Positions 53,588 through 62,690 of a stretch of 64,000 nucleotides of DNA are shown here, one piece after another (the stretch's first letter is position 1; every line of letters begins with the position of its first letter). The notes under the pieces were generated by a model. It made no database searches, had not been told where the DNA came from, and saw nothing but the letters and a program-made list of their open reading frames with translations. Both the position numbers and the translations under genes were made by a program. The stretch covers positions 5,270,001-5,334,000 of the forward strand of contig NZ_UGQM01000001.1 in assembly GCF_900454025.1 (NCBI RefSeq), read 5' to 3'. This DNA is from Mycolicibacterium gilvum. Lineage in GTDB: Bacteria > Actinomycetota > Actinomycetes > Mycobacteriales > Mycobacteriaceae.

Positions 53588-55807
53588 TCAGCTCGCCGGG
53601 CCGACCACCACCGGGATCCCGTTGAGCACCGCGGTCCCCGACAGCGGGTCCAGCAGCGACCCGTCGTTGAGCTGATTGGCGTTGACGCCGGGCGCACGGG
53701 CGGCCAGTTTCTGGCCGGTGCCGTCGCGGTCGTGGCCCCAGCCGTGGGGCAGCGACAGCACTCCGCGACGGATGTCGTCGGTCACCTCCACCGGCACCAC
53801 CAGTTCCCCGCCGGGGCCCTTGACGATCGCGGTGTCGGTCAGCCCCAGATCGGCGGCGTCGTCGGGGTGGATCTGCAGCGTGCACCGGTTGGTGCCGCCG
53901 GTCAGGGCCGGCAGGTTGTGCATCCAGCTGTTGTTCGAGCGCAGGTGCCGCCGCCCGATCAGCACGAAGCCGCCGCCGCGGCGTCCCAGCGCGTCACGCA
54001 ACCGCGCCACATCCGAGATCAGTTGCGGCGGTGCGAGTTCGATACGGCCCGACGGGGTGCGCAGCAGGTCCGGCAGACGGGGCTGCAGCGGACCCAGGTC
54101 GATGCCGTGCGGTGCGTCCTTGAGCTTCGCCAGGGTGAGCCCGTCGGGGCGGGCGCCGAACGCGTCGCCGTAGGCCCCGACGCGCAGCATCATGTCGAGG
54201 CGACGCTCGTATCCCGGCCCGTCGGGCAGCATCGCGATCAGATCGTCGACGGCACGCCCGGCCACCGGCGAGGTCGCGTCGGCGGTCTCCTTGCTCAGCG
54301 TGGTCGTGATGACCTGGTCGTCGACCAGGGCCGGGTCGGCGTCGTGGCCGAGTCCGTAGAGCACCAGCGCGATCCTCGACAGGATCTGTGCCTCGTCGGG
54401 ACGTCCGTCGAGCGGCAGCGCCGGCGGTGAATAGCGGGCGTTGTTGCGCACGGCCAGCGCGTTGAGCGCGACGTCGAAGTGCGGGGCGCGCGACGGCGGC
54501 GGGGGCGGCAGGATCACGTCGGCGTGCCGGGTGGTCTCGTTCAGATAGGGGTCGACGCTCAGCATGAAGCCGACGCCGGCCAGTGCCCGGTCCAGCCGGT
54601 CACCGTCGGGTGCGGACAGCACGGGGTTGCCCGCGATGGTGATCATCGCCTTGATCTGTCCGTCACCGGGTGTCTCGATCTCCTCGGCGAGCGCCGGGGT
54701 GGGCAGCTCCGAGAGCACCTCCGGGTAGCCGGACACCCGGCTGTGCCAGCGGCCGATGCTGAACCCGCGACCCGGTCGGTGCCCGCGCGGGGCGGGTGCG
54801 GTCGGCGACATCGGGAACATCGCCCCGCCGGGCCGGTCGAGGTTGCCGGTCAGGGTGTTGACGACGTCGACCAGCCAGCTGCCCAGGGTGCCGAACTCGA
54901 CGGTGGACGTCCCGATCCGCCCGTACACCGCGGCGGTCGGCGCGGCCGCCAGCTCGCGGGCCAGCGTCCTGATCTGGTCGGCGTCGATCCCGCAGTACGC
55001 GGCGACGGTGTCCGGGTCGAAGGCCGCGGCCAGGTCGCGCACCTCGTCGAGGCCGTTGACGAAGTCCTGCACCGAGCCGAGGTCGACGAGGTTCTCGTCG
55101 AACAGCACGTGCACGATCGCGAACAGCAGCGCCGCATCCGTTCCCGGCCTGGGCGCGAGGTGACGGTCCGCGAGCTCGGCGGTGCGGGTGCGGGCGGGAT
55201 CGATGACGACCAGCCTGCCGCCGCGCTTGCGGAGCCTGCGCAGCTTGCCGGGGAAATCGGCGGCCGTGGCCAGGCTGCCGTTGGACACCAGTGGATTGGC
55301 GCCGATGATCACCAGATAGTTGGTGCGGTCGAGGTCGGGGACGGTGAACGCGACGGGACTGCCGAACATCAGGCCCAGCGACACATGCTTGGGCATCTGG
55401 TCGAGCGTGCTCGCCGAGAACACCTGGCGGGTACCGAGACCCCGGACGATCAGCGGCGGATACAGCGACCCGGCGACGGTGTGGGCGTTGGGGTTTCCGA
55501 GATAGACCCCCACCGACGCGCCGCCGTGCTCGCGGATCGCCCCGGACAGACCGTCGGCCATCGCCGCGAACGCCTCGTCCCACGTCGCCTCCCGCAGGAC
55601 GCCGTCACGGCGGACCAGCGGCGCCGACAACCTGTCGGGATCGTTGTCGAGCTCGGCGAAACTCGCGCCCTTCGGGCAGAGGAAACCGGCGGAGAAGACG
55701 TCGTCGCGGTCCCCGCGCGCACCGACGACGCGGCCGTCGTCGATGGTCAGGGTCAGACCGCAGGTGGCCTCACAGAAGGGGCAGATGCGCAGAGCAGTGT
55801 CGGCCAT
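53588..55807 (-). CDS. Molybdopterin-dependent oxidoreductase (formate-dehydrogenase/nitrate-reductase type)
   Basis: 739 residues of the DMSO-reductase superfamily. The N-terminal [4Fe-4S] motif is Cys9-x2-Cys12-x3-Cys16-x27-Cys44 (CPFCEATC...FLCPKG). Middle domains bind the bis-MGD cofactor (GANPLVSNGSLATAADFPGK, RTAELADRHLAPRPGTDAAL), and the C-terminal domain is the molydopterin dinucleotide-binding beta barrel (NRCTLQIHPDDAADLGL, LPHGWGH). No Tat signal, so probably cytoplasmic. No small subunit or accessory gene is adjacent; the electron partner and substrate are unknown. M. tuberculosis has no counterpart at this locus. Confidence 0.87.
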   Translation of the reverse strand: MADTALRICPFCEATCGLTLTIDDGRVVGARGDRDDVFSAGFLCPKGASFAELDNDPDRLSAPLVRRDGVLREATWDEAFAAMADGLSGAIREHGGASVGVYLGNPNAHTVAGSLYPPLIVRGLGTRQVFSASTLDQMPKHVSLGLMFGSPVAFTVPDLDRTNYLVIIGANPLVSNGSLATAADFPGKLRRLRKRGGRLVVIDPARTRTAELADRHLAPRPGTDAALLFAIVHVLFDENLVDLGSVQDFVNGLDEVRDLAAAFDPDTVAAYCGIDADQIRTLARELAAAPTAAVYGRIGTSTVEFGTLGSWLVDVVNTLTGNLDRPGGAMFPMSPTAPAPRGHRPGRGFSIGRWHSRVSGYPEVLSELPTPALAEEIETPGDGQIKAMITIAGNPVLSAPDGDRLDRALAGVGFMLSVDPYLNETTRHADVILPPPPPSRAPHFDVALNALAVRNNARYSPPALPLDGRPDEAQILSRIALVLYGLGHDADPALVDDQVITTTLSKETADATSPVAGRAVDDLIAMLPDGPGYERRLDMMLRVGAYGDAFGARPDGLTLAKLKDAPHGIDLGPLQPRLPDLLRTPSGRIELAPPQLISDVARLRDALGRRGGGFVLIGRRHLRSNNSWMHNLPALTGGTNRCTLQIHPDDAADLGLTDTAIVKGPGGELVVPVEVTDDIRRGVLSLPHGWGHDRDGTGQKLAARAPGVNANQLNDGSLLDPLSGTAVLNGIPVVVGPAS

Positions 55808-55828
55808 CCCGTCATCATGCGCCGAGAT

Positions 55829-56404
55829 CTAAGGTTCGTACACCTTCGGATCGAGCGTGCCGATGTAGGGCAGGTCGCGGTAGCGCTCGGCGTAGTCGAG
55901 GCCGTATCCGACGACGAACTCGTTCGGGATGTCGAAGCCGATGTATTCGACGTCGAGTTCGGCGCGCACCGCCTCCGGCTTGCGCAGCAGGGTGCACACC
56001 CGCAGCGACTTCGGCCCGCGGGTGGCCAGATTGCGCAGCAACCACGACAGGGTCAGCCCGGAGTCGATGATGTCCTCGACGATCAGCACGTCGCGGCCGT
56101 TGATGTCGCGGTCGAGGTCCTTGAGGATGCGCACCACACCGGACGACGAGGTCGACGAACCGTAGGAACTGACGGCCATGAATTCCAGCTGGGTGGGCAG
56201 CGGGATGGCCCGCGCCAGGTCGGTGACGAACATGACCGCGCCCTTGAGCACGGTGATGAGCAGCAGATCCTGCCCGGATTCACGGTCCTGGTAGTCGTCG
56301 GCGATCAGCGCCGCCAGTTCCGCGGTCTTGGCTCTGATCTGATCTTCGGACAGCAACACCGACTTGATGTCCCCGGAATACAAGTCGGCGGTATGCGCAG
56401 GCAC
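55829..56404 (-). CDS. hpt: Hypoxanthine-guanine phosphoribosyltransferase
   Basis: Purine salvage enzyme making IMP and GMP from PRPP. The 191 residues contain the PRPP-binding motif [14 protein letters not shown], the [14 protein letters not shown] start of the core, the [13 protein letters not shown] flexible loop and [24 protein letters not shown] start. It follows tilS by nine bases on the same strand, the common tilS-hpt pairing, and precedes the oxidoreductase gene. Confidence 0.95.
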   Translation of the reverse strand: MPAHTADLYSGDIKSVLLSEDQIRAKTAELAALIADDYQDRESGQDLLLITVLKGAVMFVTDLARAIPLPTQLEFMAVSSYGSSTSSSGVVRILKDLDRDINGRDVLIVEDIIDSGLTLSWLLRNLATRGPKSLRVCTLLRKPEAVRAELDVEYIGFDIPNEFVVGYGLDYAERYRDLPYIGTLDPKVYEP

Positions 56405-56413
56405 ACCGACAGC

Positions 56414-57382
56414 CTAGCCTTGCCGTTGCGCGACCGGTTCGCGGTACATCCCCAACCGGTTCCGGTTGCGCGCAACGAAAAGTCGTTCGCGGGTCAACCC
56501 GCCGGGTACCGCGACGCCGCCCTGTCCGTGCCAGTCGGTGATCAGGGCGTCCACGGCACGCAGGTGCGTGTCGGTGAGGTCGCGCGCGCCCGCGGCGAGC
56601 AACCATCCGCGGACCGCCCGGCGGCGCAGCGCCGCGGGCAGGTCCGCCAGCGCGGTCACGTCGAGGTCGGCGTCCCCGGGTGCGACCGCCTCGGCGGCCA
56701 GCGCGTCGAGGACGTCGGTGTCCTCGCGCAACGCGGCGGCGGTGCGCGCCAGCGCTTCGGCGACCCCGCCGCCGAGTACGTCCTCCAGCAGCGGCAGCAC
56801 CTCGGTGCGCAACCGCACCCGCGTGTACCGGGGGTCGAGGTTGTGCGGATCCTGCCAGGGGTTCAGGCCCAGTTCGGCGCAGGCGCGGTGGGTGGTGTCC
56901 CGGCGCACCCCGAGCAGCGGACGGCCCCAGGGCGGGTCGTAGGGACGCATCCCCGCGATCGAGCGCGGGCCCGATCCGCGTCCCAACCCCAGCAGCACCG
57001 TCTCGGCCTGATCGTCGAGGGTGTGCCCCAGCAGCACCGGCTTACCCTCACGGGCGTCGTCGAGCGCCCGGTAACGCGCCGTACGCGCCGCCGCCTCGGG
57101 GCCACCTTCCGCACCGACGCTGACCGGAAGCACCTGCACGGCAACGCATCCCAGCGCCAGCGCCTGCTCCCGCGCGGCGGCGGCGACATCAGCAGAACCG
57201 GGTTGCAGTCGATGGTCGACGATCAGCGCCGTCGTCGGGTGCAGTGTCGCCGCGACGGCGGTCAGCGCCAGCGAATCAGGCCCGCCCGACAACGCCACGC
57301 ACCACGGCGGCGCGACGCGATGGGTCCGGGCAAAGTCGACCAGCGCCGTACGCAGTTCGACTACAGGACCCGATCGATCCAT
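56414..57382 (-). CDS. tilS: tRNA-Ile lysidine synthetase
   Basis: Adds lysine to C34 of tRNA-Ile(CAU), so that it reads AUA. The 322 residues hold the PP-loop motif SGGPDS (32-37), VDHRLQPGS, LLGHTLDDQAETVLLGLGRGSG and a shortened C-terminal region. Its start overlaps the end of the metalloprotease gene by 22 bases; hpt follows. A metalloprotease-tilS-hpt series is conserved in mycobacteria. Confidence 0.93.
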   Translation of the reverse strand: MDRSGPVVELRTALVDFARTHRVAPPWCVALSGGPDSLALTAVAATLHPTTALIVDHRLQPGSADVAAAAREQALALGCVAVQVLPVSVGAEGGPEAAARTARYRALDDAREGKPVLLGHTLDDQAETVLLGLGRGSGPRSIAGMRPYDPPWGRPLLGVRRDTTHRACAELGLNPWQDPHNLDPRYTRVRLRTEVLPLLEDVLGGGVAEALARTAAALREDTDVLDALAAEAVAPGDADLDVTALADLPAALRRRAVRGWLLAAGARDLTDTHLRAVDALITDWHGQGGVAVPGGLTRERLFVARNRNRLGMYREPVAQRQG

Positions 57383-58452
57383 CTCTGCGGCTCGTCGATC
57401 TCCCGGGGCTGCGGCAGGGTGTCGGCGTCGGTCCAGATGGCGTTGAACCGCTCCATCCCGACCTTGCCGACGACCTCGTCGACGAACGCCTTGCCCTTCG
57501 TGTACTGGCTCATCTTCGCGTCGACACCGAGCAGGATCCGCAGAAGGCGTTGCAGGGGTGGCTGTTTGCGCTGCCGCCGCTGGTCGAACCGCTGCCGGAT
57601 CGTCGCGACCGACGGCACCACCGCCGGCCCCACCGCGTCCATCACGTGTTCGGCGTGCCCTTCGAGCAGGGTGCCCAGAACCAGGAGCCGGTCGAGCGCC
57701 TGGCGCTGAGGCTCCGACTGCACCGCCCGCAGCAGTCCGATGATCCCGGTCGAATTGAGTTCGGGCTCACCGTTTTTCACGACGACCTGATGGTCGCGGA
57801 CGTAATCGGCGAGCCTGCCCACCATCTTGGTCAGGTCCTCCCCGCCGTCCTCGGTGAGCACCGCGAGCGCCCCCGACATGTGCTCGGCGAGCCACGGATT
57901 GGCCCGGAACTGCACCCGGTGGGTGACCTCGTGCAGGCACACCCACATCCGGAAGTCCTCGGGCACCACCCGGAGTTGACGTTCCACGGCGATCACGTTC
58001 GGATACACCAGCAGCAGCTCACCGTCGCCGGAGAACGGGTCGTACTGGCCGAGAATCCCCGACGACACGAACGCCAGCACCGCGCCGGTCTGCGCGCCCG
58101 CGATCCGTCCGGTGATCATGCGCGGCTTGACGTCGCGGTCGTGGGTTCCTCCGGTCATCGCGCGCATCGACTGGGTGGCGGCCCGGATCCAGTCCGGGCG
58201 GTTGACGATCCGGGCCTCCGGGATCTCGCCGCCCTCGATCAGACCGGTCACTTCCCGCACCGGGATCTCGGAATCGCGTGCCGATTGGGCCAACTGCTCG
58301 ATCGCCTGCCGGCGCGTGTAGTCGGTCGCCTTCGGTTCCTGGCGGGCGAGCTTCCCGCCGACGGTGGCGGCGAGGTTCCAGTCCACGGCGTGCCCGACGG
58401 AGAACCGCGATGTGCCGGAATCGGAGTGCGTCTTCGGTGTCATCAACGGCAT
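57361..58452 (-). CDS. Zinc-dependent metalloprotease, DUF2342 family (Rv3626c-like)
   Basis: 363-residue protein with the zincin motif HEVTH at 174-178 (VCLHEVTHRVQFRANPW) and the family segments SVGHAVDWNLAATVGGKLA and GYLADYV-type GRLADYVRDHQVVVKNGEP. No signal peptide, so cytoplasmic or substrate-bound; the substrate is unknown. The first ATG overlaps the dacB stop; an ATG three codons later is possible. Confidence 0.87.
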   Translation of the reverse strand: MPLMTPKTHSDSGTSRFSVGHAVDWNLAATVGGKLARQEPKATDYTRRQAIEQLAQSARDSEIPVREVTGLIEGGEIPEARIVNRPDWIRAATQSMRAMTGGTHDRDVKPRMITGRIAGAQTGAVLAFVSSGILGQYDPFSGDGELLLVYPNVIAVERQLRVVPEDFRMWVCLHEVTHRVQFRANPWLAEHMSGALAVLTEDGGEDLTKMVGRLADYVRDHQVVVKNGEPELNSTGIIGLLRAVQSEPQRQALDRLLVLGTLLEGHAEHVMDAVGPAVVPSVATIRQRFDQRRQRKQPPLQRLLRILLGVDAKMSQYTKGKAFVDEVVGKVGMERFNAIWTDADTLPQPREIDEPQRWIDRVL

Positions 58453-59822
58453 CCACAGGATCGGAGGGTGGCGGCGAACGCGTCCAGCGACGTCCGCCCG
58501 GTGGGTCCGGCGTCGTTGGACAGCAGCGCGAAGGTCAGCACCCGGCCGCTCTCATCGGTGACGATTCCGGCCAGCGTGTTGGTTCCGGTCAGCGATCCGG
58601 TCTTGGCGCGCAGGTATCCCAGTGCGGCCCTGCCGGATTCGGTGTCGTGGTAGCGGTTCGACATCGTGCCGCTGCCACCGGCGATGGCCAGCAGGTCGAC
58701 CAGCGGGCGCAGCGCCGGGGTGGACTCCCCCGCCGCGGCCTGGATGATCTCGTCGAGCGTTTCGGCGGTCAACCGGTTGTCGACGGACAGCCCGCTGGAG
58801 TCGAGCAGCCGCGCGCCGCTGGTGTCGATGCCGGCGTCGTCGAGCGCGTCCTCGACCGCCTGGGCGGCGCCGGCGAAGCTCCTCGGACGGTTCCGCGCGT
58901 CGGCGACCTCGCGGCCGATGGATTCGGCCATCACGTTGTCGGAGGCGTGCATCATCTGCCGCAGCCGCTCCATCAGTGGCGCCGACTGCACCGACGCGAT
59001 CTCGTCGCCGTCGGGGGCCGAGCGACCGGGCGGCAACACGGTGACCTTCGCGGGGTCCAGGCGCAGCGCGGTGGCCAGCGCCCGACCCGCGTCCAGCGCC
59101 GGGGTCCGCGAGCGCCGCGACTCCACGCTCACGGGCTGGGTACGCCCGCCGTCGAGCATGATCGCCTCCATCGGGGCGATGTCGCCGCCGTCGATGTCGA
59201 GCGGATCCCAGCCCGGCGCCATCGTCGGTCCCGTATAGAAGCTGACGTCGACCTGGACGGACCTGACGTCGACCCCGCTGCGCCGGACCTGATCGGCGAG
59301 ATCGGAGATGCGCGCCGCATCGCGGTACCAGGTGTCCTCCTTCGCCGGCGCCGCCGACAAGGTCTGGTCACCGCCGGCGACGAGCACGATGACGCCGGGG
59401 GACGTCGACACCACCCGGGTGGTCAGGCGCGCGTCGCGGTCCAGTGTCACCAGGGCGGCCGCGGCCGTCAGCAGCTTGTTCGTCGACGCCGGCTGCATGG
59501 GCACGTCCGCACCCTGCGCCCACAGCTGCTTCCCGGTCAGCGCGTCGGTGATCCGTCCGGTGAACCTGCCCAGGTTCGGATCGGCGGCCACCCCGCGCAG
59601 CGCGTCGGCCAGGCCCCGTTCGGTGGGGACGTCCGCGGAGTCCGAGACGGTGATGACGCCGGGATCGGCGGTCGCCGGTGCGGGAACGGGGTCGACGGCC
59701 ACGTTCTCGTCGGACTCTCGGCCGGCCACCAGCGCGGCCGCCGCGACCAGGACGACCACCAGCAGTGCGACGACCGCCCCGACCACCACATACGTGGACC
59801 GCCGCCACCCGGTGGGCCGCAT
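58443..59822 (-). CDS. dacB: D-alanyl-D-alanine carboxypeptidase/endopeptidase (PBP4 type)
   Basis: Penicillin-binding protein that trims or cleaves peptidoglycan peptides. The 459 residues have an N-terminal signal anchor (YVVVGAVVALLVVVLVAAAAL, 11-31) and an external S13 peptidase domain with SxxK as STNK (113-116), SDN in HASDNV and KTG in AKTGSLTGTNTLAG. Length and context equal Rv3627c. The start is ATG, and the 118-base divergent gap to ppa holds both promoters. Confidence 0.93.
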   Translation of the reverse strand: MRPTGWRRSTYVVVGAVVALLVVVLVAAAALVAGRESDENVAVDPVPAPATADPGVITVSDSADVPTERGLADALRGVAADPNLGRFTGRITDALTGKQLWAQGADVPMQPASTNKLLTAAAALVTLDRDARLTTRVVSTSPGVIVLVAGGDQTLSAAPAKEDTWYRDAARISDLADQVRRSGVDVRSVQVDVSFYTGPTMAPGWDPLDIDGGDIAPMEAIMLDGGRTQPVSVESRRSRTPALDAGRALATALRLDPAKVTVLPPGRSAPDGDEIASVQSAPLMERLRQMMHASDNVMAESIGREVADARNRPRSFAGAAQAVEDALDDAGIDTSGARLLDSSGLSVDNRLTAETLDEIIQAAAGESTPALRPLVDLLAIAGGSGTMSNRYHDTESGRAALGYLRAKTGSLTGTNTLAGIVTDESGRVLTFALLSNDAGPTGRTSLDAFAATLRSCGCR

Positions 59823-59940
59823 GAATCTCCTGCTCTCGAACGACTGGCCAGAACCACCCCTGTAGAGCAGCGTATCCCTCGTTTAATGTTGACCCGCGTC
59901 GTCAGCAGACGCCCCTGTCCCAGCGCACTAGGAGTCACGC

Positions 59941-60426
59941 GTGCAGTTCGACGTCCTCATCGAGATCCAGAAGGGTTCCCGCAACAAGTACGAGGTGGAC
60001 CACGAGAGCGGCAAGGTCAAGCTGGACCGCTATCTGTTCACGTCGTTCGGCTACCCGACGGACTACGGCTACATCGAGGACACCCTCGGCGAGGACGGCG
60101 ATCCGCTCGACGCGCTGGTGTTGCTCCCCGAGCCCGTGTTCCCCGGCTGCATCGTCGAGGCGCGTCCGGTCGGCATGTTCCGGATGGAGGACGAGAAGGG
60201 CGGCGACGACAAGGTGCTGTGCGTGCTCGCCGATCCGCGCTGGGACCACATCCAGGACATCGGCGACGTGTCGGACTTCGAACTCGACGCGATCAAGCAC
60301 TTCTTCGTCCACTACAAGGACCTGGAGCCGGGCAAGTTCGTCAAGGCCGCCGACTGGGTGGGCCGCGAAGAGGCCGAGGCCGAGATCAACCGGTCCATCG
60401 AGAGGTTCAAGACCGAGGGGCACTAG
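59941..60426 (+). CDS. ppa: Inorganic pyrophosphatase
   Basis: Family I soluble pyrophosphatase that hydrolyses PPi to phosphate and drives biosynthetic reactions. The 161 residues show VTIEIQKGS-type [34 protein letters not shown] with the metal-binding aspartates, and [13 protein letters not shown]. Length matches the M. tuberculosis enzyme. GTG start at 59941 preceded by a TAGGAG. Confidence 0.97.
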   Translation: MQFDVLIEIQKGSRNKYEVDHESGKVKLDRYLFTSFGYPTDYGYIEDTLGEDGDPLDALVLLPEPVFPGCIVEARPVGMFRMEDEKGGDDKVLCVLADPRWDHIQDIGDVSDFELDAIKHFFVHYKDLEPGKFVKAADWVGREEAEAEINRSIERFKTEGH

Positions 60427-60502
60427 CTCACACGGGACAGAAGTTTGCGTGGCCGTAACACGGCGTAACGCCCGCGCTGCGTGACGCGCCGATCATGGCG
60501 AT

Positions 60503-61024
60503 GTGCTGCTGCATCAGGGAATAGGCCTCGACGCGTTCAACGCGATGCCGATGCGCCGCGCCGTGCACGCGGTGTTCGAATGCTGTTACAGCGTGCCGCT
60601 GGCCGCCGACCTGTGCCGGGCACGCCCGTTCGCCGACCACGAGCAGCTGTTCGAATTCGCCGACGACCTGCTGTTCGGGCTGTCCGAGGAGTCGATCGAC
60701 TCGATCCTGCAGGCGTACCCCGATGTCGGGCGACGTCCGGGAAGCGAGAAGTCGCAGGCCGAGCAGTGCGCCATCGTCGACGAACGCCCGGAGATGATGG
60801 CCGATCTCGCCGCCGCCTCGGCGGCCTACCTCGACCACTTCGGCTTCGGGTTCGTGATGTTCGTCAACGGCTATCGCGCCGACGAGGTCCTCTACACGAT
60901 GCGTGACCGGATGCACCACGACCGCGACACCGAGCGCAAGATCGTCCGCAACGAGCTGGCCCGGATCAACCGGACACGGCTGGCACGGATGCTGGGCCCC
61001 GAGGGCGGCTACGACAACTGGTGA
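60503..61024 (+). CDS. OHCU-decarboxylase-like protein with altered active site
   Basis: 173 residues of the 2-oxo-4-hydroxy-4-carboxy-5-ureidoimidazoline decarboxylase (UraD) family, which acts in urate breakdown. The fold markers are present: FGLSEESIDSILQAYPDVG, SEKSQAEQ (Glu87), YLDHFGFGFVMFVNG and the closing helix with ERKIVRNELARINRTRLARML. The usual HPxxG motif reads YPDVG, so the catalytic His is Tyr72. No urate oxidase, transthyretin-like or allantoin gene is near. The actual role is therefore uncertain. GTG start. Confidence 0.78.
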   Translation: MLLHQGIGLDAFNAMPMRRAVHAVFECCYSVPLAADLCRARPFADHEQLFEFADDLLFGLSEESIDSILQAYPDVGRRPGSEKSQAEQCAIVDERPEMMADLAAASAAYLDHFGFGFVMFVNGYRADEVLYTMRDRMHHDRDTERKIVRNELARINRTRLARMLGPEGGYDNW

Positions 61025-61030
61025 CGGAGT

Positions 61031-61085
61031 GTGAGCACGCGAAGGTGGGCCTTGTGCACGCACTTTCGTCGATTTCCGTGCATAT
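61031..61085. repeat. Intergenic element with nested inverted repeats
   Basis: The stretch after the OHCU-like gene has perfect arms TGCACG (61055-61060) and CGTGCA (61077-61082). A looser pair, GCGAAGGTG and CACTTTCG, sits around the same centre. It looks like a small dispersed palindromic repeat, but only one copy is in this window. Confidence 0.35.
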
Positions 61086-61102
61086 GCCCCACGCTCGGCG
61101 GG

Positions 61103-61120
61103 CCGGCGGGGACCCGCCGG
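61103..61120. terminator. Hairpin between convergent genes
   Basis: CCGGCGGG-GA-CCCGCCGG is a perfect 8-bp palindrome in the gap between the OHCU-like gene and the convergent small gene. No run of T follows on either strand, so termination is possible but not certain. Confidence 0.4.
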
Positions 61121-61122
61121 AT

Positions 61123-61506
61123 TCAGGACGCGCGCGGCTGGTCTCGCCCGGTGAGACGTCCGAGGATGTCGCGTCCGACCGTCTCGACGTCCTGGCGCGG
61201 TGACGCGGGTATCAGCGTGACGCCGTCGGCCACGCCGGCCGAGGCGATGTCGGAGATCAGATTGGCCAGGCCGTCGAGGGTGCCGACGTAGTGCACCGTG
61301 TCGGCATCGGTGTCCGTCGCCGGTCCGCGCACCCGCTGTGCGGCGCGGAAGTCGCCGGCCACCGACACCGTCACGTCGAGGATGACGGCGACGTCGCGGG
61401 CGTCTTCCCTGATCCTGGCGCACACCTTGCGGGCCTTCTGCAGGTCCGGGGCCGCGACGCGGACGATCTGCTGGTCACCGCGCTGATTGTCGGTGAGCTC
61501 GCTCAC
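61123..61506 (-). CDS. Small conserved protein, possibly related to the C-terminus of luciferase-like oxidoreductases
   Basis: 127 residues with an N-terminal QQIVRVAAPDLQKARKVCARI segment and a C-terminal part VHYVGTLDGLANLISDIASAGVADGVTLIP that resembles the last helix-strand of flavin-dependent luciferase-like monooxygenases. The catalytic barrel is missing, so activity is doubtful and no function is assigned. A GTG at 61545 would extend it by 13 residues but is inside the terC terminator hairpin; the GTG at 61506 is therefore used, though it lacks a ribosome site. Confidence 0.65.
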   Translation of the reverse strand: MSELTDNQRGDQQIVRVAAPDLQKARKVCARIREDARDVAVILDVTVSVAGDFRAAQRVRGPATDTDADTVHYVGTLDGLANLISDIASAGVADGVTLIPASPRQDVETVGRDILGRLTGRDQPRAS

Positions 61507-61533
61507 GCCGCCAGGTTCATCGGGATCAGGCAG

Positions 61534-61576
61534 AAAAAGCCGCACCCGGCCACGCTATCCAGCCGGCCGGGTGCGG
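61534..61576 (-). terminator. Rho-independent terminator of terC
   Basis: Perfect 12-bp stem CCGCACCCGGCC (61540-61551) and GGCCGGGTGCGG (61565-61576) with a 13-base loop, followed on the minus strand by C and five T (61534-61538). It lies 41 bases past the terC stop. Confidence 0.88.
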
Positions 61577-61616
61577 TGAAAGTGCTGCGATCAGCGTGAG
61601 TGCAACAATCGCACGC

Positions 61617-62663
61617 TCACCGGGCGCGGTCGCCGTGCGGCGTCTCGGTGTCGTCGACCGCGTCAGGACCCTCAGAACCCTCTGACGTGCCGTTCTTGCG
61701 CACGTCGTGCACCCGCGTCTTGTACAGGCTCGCGACGGTGGTGATCAGCAGGGTGACGATGATCACGCCCAGGCTCAGCAGGGTCGGGATCTCGGGCACC
61801 GGCACGTTCTCGCCGCCGTTGATGAACGGCACCTCGTTCTCGTGCAGCGCGTGCAGCACCAGCTTCACGCCGATGAAGAACAGGATGAACGCCAGCCCCT
61901 GGGACAGGTACACCAGCCGCTTGAGCAGGTCGCCGAGCAGGAAGTACAGCTGGCGAAGGCCCATCAGAGCGAACACGTTCGCGGTGAAGACCAGGTAGGG
62001 CTCCTGCGTCAGGCCGTAGATGGCCGGGATGGAGTCCAGCGCGAAGAGCAGGTCGGTGGTTCCGAGCGCGACGATGACGAGGAACATCGGCGTCATCAGC
62101 CGCTGACCGTTCTCGTGCACCCACAGCCGCAGGCCGTCCCAGGTGTCGGTGAACTTCATCCGCTTCTGCGCGAACCGCACGACCGCGTTGTCGCCGTCGT
62201 CGTCGTGGTCGGTGTCCTTGACCAGCTTGATCGCCGTGTACAGCAGAAACGCGCCGAACAGGTAGAACACCCAGGAGAACTGCTCGATGGCCACGGCGCC
62301 CAGCGCGATGAAGATGCCGCGGAAGATCAGCGCCAGGATGATGCCGACGAGCAGCGCCTGCTGCTGGTAGATCCGCGGCACCTTGAAGCTGGCCATGATG
62401 ATCAGGAAGATGAACAGGTTGTCCACCGAGAGGCTGTATTCGGTGAGCCAGCCCGCGAAGAACTCGACGCCGTACTCGCTGCCGTGGAAAGTCCAGGTCC
62501 AGACGCCGAACGCGATGGCGAGCGCGATGTAGATCGTCAGCGCGGTCCCGGTCTCCCGCTTCGAGGGTTCATGGGGTCTGCGCCCGATCACGAGCACATC
62601 GAAGAGCAGGATGCCGATCGTCACGGCAAGCGTGATGCCCCACTCGAGTCCACTTACGTTCAT
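61617..62663 (-). CDS. TerC/Alx-family membrane protein
   Basis: 348-residue integral membrane protein with about nine hydrophobic segments. Conserved acidic residues in the membrane are seen in TEYSLSVDNLFIFLIIM and TTDLLFALDSIPAIYG, the two halves of the TerC metal-transport fold. Homologues such as Alx export manganese, and older names link the family to tellurite resistance. A cytoplasmic acidic loop (KDTDHDDDGDNA) and a polar C-terminal tail are present. The ATG at 62663 has GGAGG five bases upstream. A manganese-type riboswitch precedes it. Confidence 0.92.
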   Translation of the reverse strand: MNVSGLEWGITLAVTIGILLFDVLVIGRRPHEPSKRETGTALTIYIALAIAFGVWTWTFHGSEYGVEFFAGWLTEYSLSVDNLFIFLIIMASFKVPRIYQQQALLVGIILALIFRGIFIALGAVAIEQFSWVFYLFGAFLLYTAIKLVKDTDHDDDGDNAVVRFAQKRMKFTDTWDGLRLWVHENGQRLMTPMFLVIVALGTTDLLFALDSIPAIYGLTQEPYLVFTANVFALMGLRQLYFLLGDLLKRLVYLSQGLAFILFFIGVKLVLHALHENEVPFINGGENVPVPEIPTLLSLGVIIVTLLITTVASLYKTRVHDVRKNGTSEGSEGPDAVDDTETPHGDRAR

Positions 62664-62690
62664 CAAACCTCCGGTCGCCGTTCCAACGCC

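Noticed and set aside
54479..57709. Plus-strand frame of about 1076 codons opposite the oxidoreductase, hpt and tilS
   Set aside because: Antisense shadow; the minus-strand genes show complete catalytic motifs.
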